Origin: Methylobacterium sp. Leaf465
GTDB lineage: Bacteria > Pseudomonadota > Alphaproteobacteria > Rhizobiales > Beijerinckiaceae
Direction: 5' to 3'
DNA: 64,000 nt
Assembly: GCF_001424705.1 (NCBI RefSeq)
Contig: NZ_LMRA01000023.1
Span: forward strand, 251,004-315,003
Part shown: positions 28,001 through 34,635 of the stretch, one piece after another
How positions within the stretch are numbered: the first letter of the stretch is position 1
How the letters are laid out: each line of letters begins with the position of its first letter
Program-made: the position numbers and the translations under genes
The notes under the pieces: generated by a model
Database searches by the model: none
What the model saw: only the letters and a program-made list of their open reading frames with translations
Told to the model about the DNA's origin: nothing

Positions 28001-28388
28001 CGGCACCGAATTCACCGTCATCGCACTGATCGCGGTCTTCCTGCTCATCGGCATCGTCAAGAAGAACGCCATCATGATGATCGACTTCGCCCTGGATGCC
28101 GAGCGCACGCGCGGAGCCTCCCCGAAGGAGGCGATCTTCGAGGCCTGCCTCTTGCGCTTCCGCCCGATCATGATGACAACGCTCGCCGCGATGCTCGGCG
28201 CCTTGCCCCTCATCCTCGCCGGCGGGGAGGGCTCCGAACTGCGGCGGCCCCTCGGCATCGCCATCGTCGGCGGCCTGATCGTGAGCCAGATCCTGACCCT
28301 CTACACCACCCCCGTCGTGTACCTGTATCTCGACCGGCTGCGCCGCCGCGCGCCGGCGGCCGGCGCGGCCCTGAGCCCGGCCGAATGA
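25083..28388 (+). CDS. mdtC: RND multidrug efflux pump subunit, MdtC-like, with a low-complexity insert
   Basis: 1101 aa from a GTG at 25083, overlapping the previous stop (GTGA). RND hallmarks match the preceding pump, including [15 protein letters not shown]. It is about 60 residues longer than its partner because of an Ala/Gly/Thr/Ser-rich stretch at about 774-847, placed in the second periplasmic domain just before [13 protein letters not shown]. The base composition there stays high in GC. The stop overlaps the start of the outer-membrane factor gene, so all four genes are coupled. Confidence 0.93.
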   Translation: MNVSEPFIRRPVATTLLTIGVLLAGIFAFLKLPVAPLPQVDFPVILVQAQMAGASPETMATTVAAPLERRLGAIADVTEMTSTSSLGSVRLVLMFGLNRDIDGAARDVQAAINAARADLPTALRSNPTYRKFNPADAPILILGLTSNTLTPGQLYDSAATVVQQKMSQLPGVGNVDIGGSSLPAVRVELDPTALFNYGIGLEGIRAALASANANSPKGAIETETRHYQLYANDQGRVAADYRDLVVAYRNGAAVRLTDVGAIEDSVEDRRNLGLVNGKPGVILFIYKQPGSNVVDTIRGLKAAIPQVTAALPGDIDLMVTGDRSATIRASLAETEETLLIAVVLVVFVVFLFLRSGRATLIPAVAVPISIVGTYSAMYLLDYSLNILSLMALIIATGFVVDDAIVVLENIQRHIEKGRPRIEAALLGSREVGFTVISMSLSLVAVFLPILLMGGIVGRLFQEFAVTLSLAILISLVLSLTTTPMMCALLLRREAPHETVRPNGFVRVLEAGFDGMLRGYERTLRIALRHRRLVALSLLATVGLNVYLYVIVPKGFFPEQDTGQMMGGIQADQRISFQSMKQKLEQATAIVQADPAVDSVVGFTGGRGTNSANVFVGLKPRGERESITAVMARLRPKLSQVAGARLYLFPRQDLRMGGRQSFAQYQYTLQGDTAEELYAAAPKLVQALQKNPIFADVTSDQQEGGLESRLVIDRASAFRYGLTPDKIDNTLYDAFGQRQVSTIYNPLNQYHVVMEIAPRYLQSPDTLKMLYVSTSGGKARGSATTNAVAGTVAGAPTGAAATGAVGATAAADASAASIATDSARNAAANAIAGGKGGASSSAPVSSAKETMIPLSAFARLETGNAPVQVSHQGLFVATTISFNLVPGKSLSDATAAIEQAITDLRLPATIHGEFAGSAKSFQESSSRQPLLILAALLAVYTILGILYESFIHPVTILSTLPSAGIGALLALLVSGTEFTVIALIAVFLLIGIVKKNAIMMIDFALDAERTRGASPKEAIFEACLLRFRPIMMTTLAAMLGALPLILAGGEGSELRRPLGIAIVGGLIVSQILTLYTTPVVYLYLDRLRRRAPAAGAALSPAE

Positions 28389-29881
28389 GGCTGCGCCCCG
28401 GACTCTTCGCCCTCTTGGGCCTGCCCGGGCTCGTGTCCGGCTGCATGGTCGGGCCGGACTACGCGCGTCCTTCGGTGGAGACGCCCCTGGCGTTCAAGCA
28501 GGGGGGCACCCGCGAGGACAGCGCCGCCTACGCGGCGAGCCGCAAGGGCTGGCGTCCGGCCGCGCCCAACGACGGGGCCGAGCGCGGCGACTGGTGGCGG
28601 GTGTTCCGCGATCCCACCCTCGACCGCCTAATCCGCCTCGTGGATGTCGACAACCAGAGCCTGCGGGTCCAGGTGGCCGCCTACGAGCAGGCGCGCGCCT
28701 TCGTCGCCCAGGCCCGCGCCGCCCTGTTCCCCACGGTCACCGGCGCCCCCAGTGTCTCGCGGTCCCGCTCCCTCGGGATCGAGCGCACCAACGTCTCGCT
28801 CCAGGGTCAGGCCAGCTGGGAACTCGACCTGTTCGGCCGCATCCGCCGCAACATCGAGAGCGAGGTCGCCACGGCCCAGGCCAGCGCCGCCGAACTCGCC
28901 CTGGTGCGCCTGACGCTCCAGTCCGAGGTCGCGACCAATTACCTGACGCTGCGCTACCAGGATTCGCTCCAGCGCGTGCTCAACGAGAACATCGAAGGCT
29001 ACAAGAAGAGCCTCGCGATCACCGAGAACCAGTACAATGCCGGCGTCGCCGCACGCTCGGACGTGATCACGGCCCAGACGCAGCTCCAGACCACGCAGGC
29101 CCAGGCCATCGCCATCGGCCTGCAGCGCGCCACCTTCGAGCACGCCATCGCGCTCCTCGTGGGTCGGCCGCCGTCGGAGCTGAGCCTGCCGGTGGCGCCG
29201 CTCGCCGCGCGCCCGCCCGCCGTGCCGGTCGGCATTCCCTCGACGCTTCTCGAGCGGCGCCCCGACGTCGCGCAGGCCGAGCGCAACGTCCAGGCCCAGA
29301 GCGAGCAGATCGGCGTCGCCGTGGCGGCTTTCTACCCCACCGTGACGCTCTCGGCCTCCGGCGGTATCTCGGGCAACCCGGCCAACGGCCTGCTCTCCGC
29401 CGTCAACCAGGTCTGGTCGGTGGCGGCCGCCGGCACGGAGGTGTTCTACGACGGGGGCGCCCGCGCGGCGGCCCTGCGCATCACCCGCGCGGCCTATGAC
29501 GCCAGCGTGGCCAATTACCGCCAGACCGTGCTCACCGCCTTCTCGGAGGTCGAGAACGGCCTTGCCGGCGTGCGCATCCTTGCCCGGCAGCAGGTGGCCC
29601 AGGACGAGGCCGTGGCCTCGGCCCGCCGCGCCGTGGAGATCACCCTGAACGAGTACCGGGCCGGAACGCAGAACTTCACCACCGTGGTCACGGCCCAGGC
29701 GCTCGCCCTGAACAACGAGGTCGCCGCCCTGCAGATCCGCCTCAACCGTTTCACCACCGCGGTCTCGCTGATCCGCGCGCTGGGCGGCGGCTGGGACGTG
29801 CGCAGCCTGCCGAGCGGGGAGGACCTCAAGGAAGCCCGCCTGCCGGTGGATTCGGGCCAGGCCATCCGCACCGACGAATAG
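28385..29881 (+). CDS. Outer-membrane efflux lipoprotein (NodT / TolC-like family)
   Basis: 498 aa; ATG overlaps the previous stop. The signal peptide ends in the lipobox LVSGC (lipidated Cys20), followed by MVGPDYARP, a standard start for NodT-type factors. Two outer-membrane efflux repeats (about 75-270 and 285-475) include QASWELDLFGRIRRNIES and ERRPDVAQAERNVQAQ. It should form the trimeric outer-membrane channel for the pump encoded upstream, completing the tripartite system. Confidence 0.94.
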   Translation: MRLRPGLFALLGLPGLVSGCMVGPDYARPSVETPLAFKQGGTREDSAAYAASRKGWRPAAPNDGAERGDWWRVFRDPTLDRLIRLVDVDNQSLRVQVAAYEQARAFVAQARAALFPTVTGAPSVSRSRSLGIERTNVSLQGQASWELDLFGRIRRNIESEVATAQASAAELALVRLTLQSEVATNYLTLRYQDSLQRVLNENIEGYKKSLAITENQYNAGVAARSDVITAQTQLQTTQAQAIAIGLQRATFEHAIALLVGRPPSELSLPVAPLAARPPAVPVGIPSTLLERRPDVAQAERNVQAQSEQIGVAVAAFYPTVTLSASGGISGNPANGLLSAVNQVWSVAAAGTEVFYDGGARAAALRITRAAYDASVANYRQTVLTAFSEVENGLAGVRILARQQVAQDEAVASARRAVEITLNEYRAGTQNFTTVVTAQALALNNEVAALQIRLNRFTTAVSLIRALGGGWDVRSLPSGEDLKEARLPVDSGQAIRTDE

Positions 29882-29937
29882 GGACCGGCCCCGCGTCCCG
29901 GTCGGGTCAGCCCACGCGATCCGGCACGACCTTGGCC

Positions 29938-29963
29938 GGAACGTCGCCGGGGCGCCGCAGGTT
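29938..29963 (+). promoter_or_regulatory. Possible EcfG-like promoter upstream of zwf
   Basis: GGAAC at 29938-29942, 17 bp, then GGTT at 29960-29963, which keeps the GTT core of the EcfG -10 element. It lies 56 bp upstream of the zwf ATG. The first base of the -10 element deviates. Confidence 0.3.
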
Positions 29964-30019
29964 GACGAGCGGATTTTTCCGGCGCGCCGCGCCGCAACCG
30001 TGAGTGGAGGCCGTGGGCC

Positions 30020-31546
30020 ATGGACCAGATACCCCCCGCCAAAGCACCCGCCGCGACACCCGAGCATCAGCCCGTTCCGGCGGCCCCCCCCTGCACGCTG
30101 GTGATCTTCGGGGCCGCCGGCGACCTCACGAAGCGGCTGCTGATGCCGGCGCTCTACAACCTCGCGGCCGGCGGCCTGCTCGACCCGGCGTTCCGCATCA
30201 TCGGTGTCGACCACAACGCCAACACCGACGAGGGTTGGCGCGATGCCCTCTCCGAGACGATGCAGTCCTTCACCACGGACCGGACGTCGGAATTCCACCC
30301 CGACCACATCGATTCCAAGGCCTGGGGCTTCATCAGCGAACGCCTCAGCTTCCGCCAAGGGGACTTCACCGCCGCCGAGACCTTCACGGGCCTCGCTCAG
30401 GCGCTGTCCGGCAACGTCATCTTCTATCTCGCGGTCTCGGCCCGCTTCTTCGGCCCGATCGTCGATGCCCTGGGGGAGGCGGGCCTGCTGAAGGAGCAGG
30501 CGGGCGTCTTCCGCCGCGTCGTCATCGAGAAGCCGTTCGGCAGCGACCTTGAATCGGCCCGCGCCCTGAACGCACGCATCCTCGAGCAGGGCACCGAAAG
30601 CCAGTTCTTCCGCATCGACCACTTCCTCGGAAAGGAGACGGTTCAGAGTATCCTGGCGATCCGGTTCGGCAATGGCCTGCTGGGGCCGGTCTGGCATCGC
30701 GACCACGTCGATCACGTGGAGATCACCGCGGCGGAGACCATCGGGGTCGAGGCGCGCGGCGCCTTCTACGAGCCCACGGGCGCCTTGCGCGACATGGTGC
30801 CGAACCACCTGTTCCAGCTGCTCTGCATGGTGGCGATGGAGCCGCCCAGGAGTCTCGACGCCGAGGATGTCCGCGACGAGAAGGCCCGGCTCATCCAGGC
30901 GGTGCAACCGGTCCAGCCCGCGCAGGCGGTTCGCGGCCAATACGCGGCGGGTCAGGAGCACGGGCACGCGGTGCCGGCCTATCGCAATGAGCCCGACGTC
31001 GCCCGCGATTCCCACACCGAGACCTACGTCGCCCTGAAGCTCGCCATCGACAACCCGCGCTGGAAGGACGTTCCGTTCTACCTGCGCACCGGCAAGCGGA
31101 TGACCGACCGCGTCACCGAGATCGCCCTTCATTTCCGGCCGCCGGCGCACTCGCCCTTCGCGACGCCGGATGCGCCCGTAACCCCCGACGTCCTGCGCTT
31201 TCGCATCGACCCCGAGCAGGGGATGGACATCGAGATGAACGCGAAGCGGCCCGGGCCACGCCTGGATCTCGGCCGGGTCACCGCCGCCTTCGACTACGGG
31301 GATTTCTTCCGCGAGACGCCGAGCGTCGGTTACGAGACGCTGCTCTACGATTGCCTCATCGGCGACGCGACCCTGTTCCAGCGGGCCGACAGCATCGAGG
31401 CAGCCTGGGCGGTGGTGGATCCGCTGCTCAAGGCCTGGACCGATGCGCCGGTGGAGCCCTACGCCGCCGGAAGCGACGGGCCGGAGGGCGCCACCGCGCT
31501 CCTGGCCGCGCAGGGCCATCGCTGGCTACCGCTCGGCGAGGGATGA
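30020..31546 (+). CDS. zwf: Glucose-6-phosphate 1-dehydrogenase
   Basis: 508 aa. NADP-binding motif FGAAGDLTKR near residues 31-40. The active-site signature RIDHFLGKE begins at Arg198. The enzyme oxidises glucose 6-phosphate to 6-phosphogluconolactone, feeding the pentose phosphate and Entner-Doudoroff routes and making NADPH. It is not followed by pgl or edd here, unlike many operons. Its last 21 bp overlap the convergent nuclease-like gene. A possible EcfG-like promoter lies upstream. Confidence 0.96.
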   Translation: MDQIPPAKAPAATPEHQPVPAAPPCTLVIFGAAGDLTKRLLMPALYNLAAGGLLDPAFRIIGVDHNANTDEGWRDALSETMQSFTTDRTSEFHPDHIDSKAWGFISERLSFRQGDFTAAETFTGLAQALSGNVIFYLAVSARFFGPIVDALGEAGLLKEQAGVFRRVVIEKPFGSDLESARALNARILEQGTESQFFRIDHFLGKETVQSILAIRFGNGLLGPVWHRDHVDHVEITAAETIGVEARGAFYEPTGALRDMVPNHLFQLLCMVAMEPPRSLDAEDVRDEKARLIQAVQPVQPAQAVRGQYAAGQEHGHAVPAYRNEPDVARDSHTETYVALKLAIDNPRWKDVPFYLRTGKRMTDRVTEIALHFRPPAHSPFATPDAPVTPDVLRFRIDPEQGMDIEMNAKRPGPRLDLGRVTAAFDYGDFFRETPSVGYETLLYDCLIGDATLFQRADSIEAAWAVVDPLLKAWTDAPVEPYAAGSDGPEGATALLAAQGHRWLPLGEG

Positions 31547-32344
31547 TCGCGGGGGACGAACCGCGCGCCGCTTGGCGCCGGGCGGCGGGGCGACCGGCGG
31601 CGCGGGCTGCAATTCGGCGAGGGCGTCGTGGTGCAGCAGCCGGACGCCGGTGGCGGCGGCGAGCTTGCGCGCCGCTGGGGTGAACCCGGCATTCGAGACG
31701 ACCGCCGCCATGTCGGCGGACCAGTAGCGCATCGCCGCAGCGATCTCCTGCACGGCGCCGTTGCCCACCGGACGCCCGTAGCGCTTGCACTGGACCACGA
31801 GACGCGTCCCGGCCTGCTCCGCGACGATGTCTGCGCCCTGATCGCCGCTGGCCTGGGTGGCGCGCGCGTTCCAGCCTGCCTCGCGCAGACGTCCCGCGCA
31901 GTAACGCTCGTAGGCGATGCCCTCCTCGGGCGCCTCGCTCTCGTCCGGCAATTGCACTCCATCCGCCACCCGTTCGATGATGGCGAGGATGTCGTCCCAG
32001 GCTCCGTCGATCTCGTCGCCGCGGCCACGGGCCTCCAACTGCGGCACCACCGTGCGCTCGGCGAAGTAGGTTCGCTCGCGCTCCCAGCCGTCGCTGATCA
32101 GGTTGCCGTAGGCATCGACGAAGCATTCCTGTCGCCGCCGCAGGGCCAGAGTCGGCGCATGGGGGCGTGCGATCCTCCGGATCAGCCGGCGCAGACGCCG
32201 CGGCCGGTCGAGATGGTGAAGGACGACACCGGCCCATGCCAGTCCGGCTCCGATGGCGCCGGGCTGCCCGAACCAGAGGGCGCAGCCCCCTCCGAGCACG
32301 GACGTCCAGAACAGGCGCGCCACGAGCTGCGATCGACCCGACAT
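31526..32344 (-). CDS. Membrane-anchored Mrr-type restriction endonuclease-like protein
   Basis: 272 aa. Residues about 8-45 hold two hydrophobic segments (WTSVLGGGCALWFG and AIGAGLAWAGVVLHH), so the N-terminus is probably in the membrane. Residues 140-240 form an Mrr-cat fold: GIAYERYCAGRLREAGW, then the PD-(D/E)XK core with Asp172 (QGADIV) and QCK at 185-187 (LVVQCKRYG). Mrr enzymes cut methylated DNA, but membrane-anchored relatives have unknown roles. No methyltransferase is adjacent. Its 3' end overlaps convergent zwf by 21 bp. Confidence 0.85.
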   Translation of the reverse strand: MSGRSQLVARLFWTSVLGGGCALWFGQPGAIGAGLAWAGVVLHHLDRPRRLRRLIRRIARPHAPTLALRRRQECFVDAYGNLISDGWERERTYFAERTVVPQLEARGRGDEIDGAWDDILAIIERVADGVQLPDESEAPEEGIAYERYCAGRLREAGWNARATQASGDQGADIVAEQAGTRLVVQCKRYGRPVGNGAVQEIAAAMRYWSADMAAVVSNAGFTPAARKLAAATGVRLLHHDALAELQPAPPVAPPPGAKRRAVRPPRSSLAER

Positions 32345-32707
32345 GTGGTGGTCCCAACCGGAAGAGGGCCGGGATCGTTCGACCCTCGACCGCGGTGGAC
32401 CCGACCGTGGCAGCGGAGGGTTGCGCGTTCTCTAACGCCGTCCGGGTCGCGGAGGGGAGAAAGTGCTCCGGATGCTCGGAGATCTTGCGGGTTAGCGCGC
32501 CGGATCGACCTTCCCGCGGCATCGTGCCGGTTCGAATACCGACCCGATCTGTAAAACGCGTTGTTTCACCGGATCTGCCAAGATCAGTGCAGGAGCAGTC
32601 GACAAGCTGTGGACAAGACGAACGAGGCCGAGGCGATGCGCCTCGGCCTCGTTCGTCATCCCTCCGGCGTCAATCGCGTTCCGGCGCCAAGCCTGCGCGT
32701 CCTGGCG
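32345..32707. other. Intergenic region between mucR and the Mrr-like gene
   Basis: 363 bp. It contains the long hairpin at 32617-32657 downstream of mucR and must contain the promoter of the Mrr-like gene near its left end. No open frame with a credible product is seen. Confidence 0.6.
32617..32657 (-). terminator. 18-bp perfect hairpin downstream of mucR
   Basis: The arm at 32617-32634 is perfectly complementary to 32640-32657, with a 5-nt loop at 32635-32639. This is one of the longest perfect stems in the window. On the minus strand it lies 51-91 bp after the mucR stop and is followed by CTTGTCC, a weak T tract. It most likely ends the mucR transcript or stabilises its 3' end. Confidence 0.75.
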
Positions 32708-33202
32708 TCAGGCCTGAGCCGCCACCTTGGGCCGACGCCCGCGCGGAGCCGACTCCGCCTTGGCCTCGGTCTCGACGGCCACGCTCTCCTGCTTCCGACG
32801 CTGCTGGCCGAGACCCATGTTCTTGGCCAGCTCCGAACGGGCGGCCGCGTAGTTCGGGGCGACCATCGGATAGTCGCTCGGGAGGTTCCACTTGGTGCGA
32901 TACTGCTCGGGCGTCATCTCGTAGCGCGTCCGCAGGTGACGCTTGAGAGACTTGAACTTCTTTCCATCCTCGAGGCAGACGACGTAGTCCGGCGTGATCG
33001 AGCGCTTGATGGACACGGCCGGAGTCAGAGGCTCCGCCTTCTCCTCGGTCCCGACCTGGTTGAGCTTGCTCAGAGTGGCGTGCACCGAGCCGATCAGCGC
33101 CGGCAGGTCAGCGATCGGAACCGAGTTGTTGCTCACGAATGCGGACACGATGTCGGCCGCGAGCTCGATGTAGTCCGGCAGGATTCCGTTCTCGGTGCTC
33201 AT
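32708..33202 (-). CDS. mucR: MucR/Ros-family zinc-finger-like transcriptional regulator
   Basis: 164 aa. The N-terminal helices (ELAADIVSAFVSNNSV) match the oligomerisation part of MucR. The DNA-binding core spans 70-130 (VCLEDGKKFKSLKRHLRTRY, MTPEQYRTKW, YPMVAPNYAAARSELAK). Cys76 and His89 remain, but the second Cys and second His of the Ros zinc finger are replaced, as in several rhizobial MucR proteins. MucR proteins bind AT-rich DNA, behave like H-NS-type organisers and repress their own genes; the upstream region is AT-rich. The tail is Lys/Arg-rich. Confidence 0.92.
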   Translation of the reverse strand: MSTENGILPDYIELAADIVSAFVSNNSVPIADLPALIGSVHATLSKLNQVGTEEKAEPLTPAVSIKRSITPDYVVCLEDGKKFKSLKRHLRTRYEMTPEQYRTKWNLPSDYPMVAPNYAAARSELAKNMGLGQQRRKQESVAVETEAKAESAPRGRRPKVAAQA

Positions 33203-33526
33203 TCTGAATCTCTCGTTGCGTTCTGAATACCACCCACCCCGAGGGCGTCGTGCCGGTTGGGAGGTTTGGCTGCCGCGTCATGGTTGTGACTTGCTGCTTG
33301 CTATGATGAAGCAAAGCAAAAGGCAAGAGCCTCATCAGGTCTCGTATAGGTCGCATCCGGTCGATGTCTGGTGAACTGGAATAGACCAGCAACCACTGCC
33401 ATTCCGACGAACTGGACTAAATTTGCGCGATTTTGCCTGTTCCTGCACGGACTGGGCGACTGGGCGCCCTAATGCCTCACGGTTCAGATCGGGGAACCGG
33501 AAAAATAATTTTCTACGGGAGGAAAT

Positions 33527-33568
33527 ATGATCTCTTACAGACCAGGTCTGCATCGAAATTTGAGCTAA
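33527..33568 (+). CDS. Possible 13-codon leader or micro-ORF with a strong ribosome-binding site
   Basis: GGGAGGAAAT directly precedes ATG at 33527, a near-ideal ribosome-binding site. The frame encodes MISYRPGLHRNLS and stops with TAA. A perfect palindrome CAGACCAGGTCTG (33538-33550) lies inside it. No larger gene follows in the + direction within 1 kb, so it may be a small peptide, the start of a small RNA or the remnant of a lost gene. Expression is unproven. Confidence 0.25.
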   Translation: MISYRPGLHRNLS

Positions 33569-33668
33569 AGCGGACCTCTAGGGCCGATTACCGGCAGAGT
33601 CGGCCGGAGCGCTAAAATGGCTCTTGAATACAAAATCTAGACGCGAACCGGCTCGTACAGACTGTGGA

Positions 33669-33692
33669 GGCCGCGTGTTTTTATCCGCGGCC
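33669..33692. terminator. Hairpin with T-rich loop, downstream of the aldolase gene
   Basis: GGCCGCG at 33669-33675 pairs with CGCGGCC at 33686-33692 around TGTTTTTATC. Together with the adjacent palindrome at 33698-33727 it forms a double hairpin after the aldolase stop (minus strand). Confidence 0.4.
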
Positions 33693-33697
33693 ACGCA

Positions 33698-33727
33698 CGG
33701 ACCTGCGTAAAAATTTACGCAGGTCCG
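33698..33727. terminator. Perfect 14-bp inverted repeat after the aldolase gene
   Basis: CGGACCTGCGTAAA at 33698-33711 is exactly complementary to TTTACGCAGGTCCG at 33714-33727, with only AA between. The near-zero loop fits a protein-binding palindrome as well as a terminator. It lies 59-88 bp beyond the aldolase stop. Confidence 0.45.
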
Positions 33728-33785
33728 CCCGAAAAGGTCCGGAACGGACGATTTCGACACCTGTCCCGGGCCGTGCGAGACCTGA

Positions 33786-34469
33786 TCACCCGTCCGTTCG
33801 GCTGCGCGGACCGTAAGATTTGAACCGTTCCACCGTTCTCCAGATCTCGTCGTCTGGCAGCACCACGGGATTTCCGACCTGAAGCGCCACCGCATATTGG
33901 CGGCAGAGCGCTTCCACCTCCACCGCGAGCCAGAGGGCCTTTCGAAGATCGGTTCCGACGGCAATCATGCCGTGATTGGCCAGGAGGCAGGCCATCCGTC
34001 CCTCCAGGGCGTTGAGGGCCGCCGCCGACAGGGCTTCGGTGCCGTAGGGCGCGTAGGGGGCACAGCGCACGGTCGGTCCGCCGGCCGCCGCGATCATGTA
34101 GTGCACCGCCGGAATGTCCTGCCCGCAGATCGCGAAGGCGGTGCAGTGGGTCGGATGCGCGTGGACCACCGCGTTCACCTCCGGACGTGCCGCGAGGATG
34201 TCGCGGTGGAATCGCCACTCGGAGGAGGGGGCGAGCGGGTGCGCGAAACTGCCGTCGAACCGCATCGCCACGAGATCCTCCGGCCGCAGCGTCTCGGCCG
34301 GAATGCCGGACGGCGTGACGAGGAAGCCGTCGCCCGCCCGCACCGACACGTTGCCGGAAGTGCCCTGGCTCAGACCGAGCGTGAGAAGGTCGCGCATCGC
34401 GGCGACGATGTCGGCACGGATCGCTCCGTCCGTCGATTCGGTGGCGGGAGAGGGAGGCTGGGACGGCAT
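33786..34469 (-). CDS. Class II aldolase / adducin family protein (fuculose-phosphate aldolase-like)
   Basis: 227 aa. Zinc ligands of the family are present: His103 and His105 (VVHAHPTHC) and His166 (LLANHGMIA). Glu84 in SSEWRFH is the likely catalytic acid, and the phosphate-binding SQGTSGNVSVR lies at 34-44. Such enzymes cleave L-fuculose 1-phosphate or related phosphosugars to an aldehyde and DHAP, and some act on other hydroxy acids. No sugar kinase or isomerase is nearby, so the substrate is open. It diverges from the GNAT-synthetase fusion across a 166-bp gap with a perfect palindrome. Confidence 0.9.
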   Translation of the reverse strand: MPSQPPSPATESTDGAIRADIVAAMRDLLTLGLSQGTSGNVSVRAGDGFLVTPSGIPAETLRPEDLVAMRFDGSFAHPLAPSSEWRFHRDILAARPEVNAVVHAHPTHCTAFAICGQDIPAVHYMIAAAGGPTVRCAPYAPYGTEALSAAALNALEGRMACLLANHGMIAVGTDLRKALWLAVEVEALCRQYAVALQVGNPVVLPDDEIWRTVERFKSYGPRSRTDG

Positions 34470-34505
34470 GCGGGTCTCCGGACGCGAACGCCCTACCGGT
34501 CGGGC

Positions 34506-34530
34506 GCAGGCGGTCTATAACACCGCCTGC
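34506..34530. promoter_or_regulatory. Perfect 9-bp inverted repeat centred on a TATAA element
   Basis: GCAGGCGGT at 34506-34514 is the exact reverse complement of ACCGCCTGC at 34522-34530, with CTATAAC between. The centre resembles a -10 box on either strand. It lies 36 bp from the aldolase start and 105 bp from the synthetase start, in the only gap between these divergent genes. This is the arrangement of a repressor operator over a shared promoter. Confidence 0.55.
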
Positions 34531-34635
34531 CGGACGCGTTCGCGATCCGACCCGGTTACCAAGCCGGCGACGCTCCTGCTGCCGGGACGGTTCAGGAGCG
34601 ACCGCCCCGTCACCCGAGCAGAGGCAGGTCGGCCG

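Larger units (their letters stand above)
33203..33785. other. AT-rich intergenic region upstream of mucR
   Basis: 583 bp, clearly more AT-rich than the rest of the window, as expected for MucR targets and for the mucR control region itself. It holds a 13-codon frame with a perfect Shine-Dalgarno (33527-33568) and two hairpins (33669-33692 and 33698-33727). No larger gene is credible. Confidence 0.6.
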
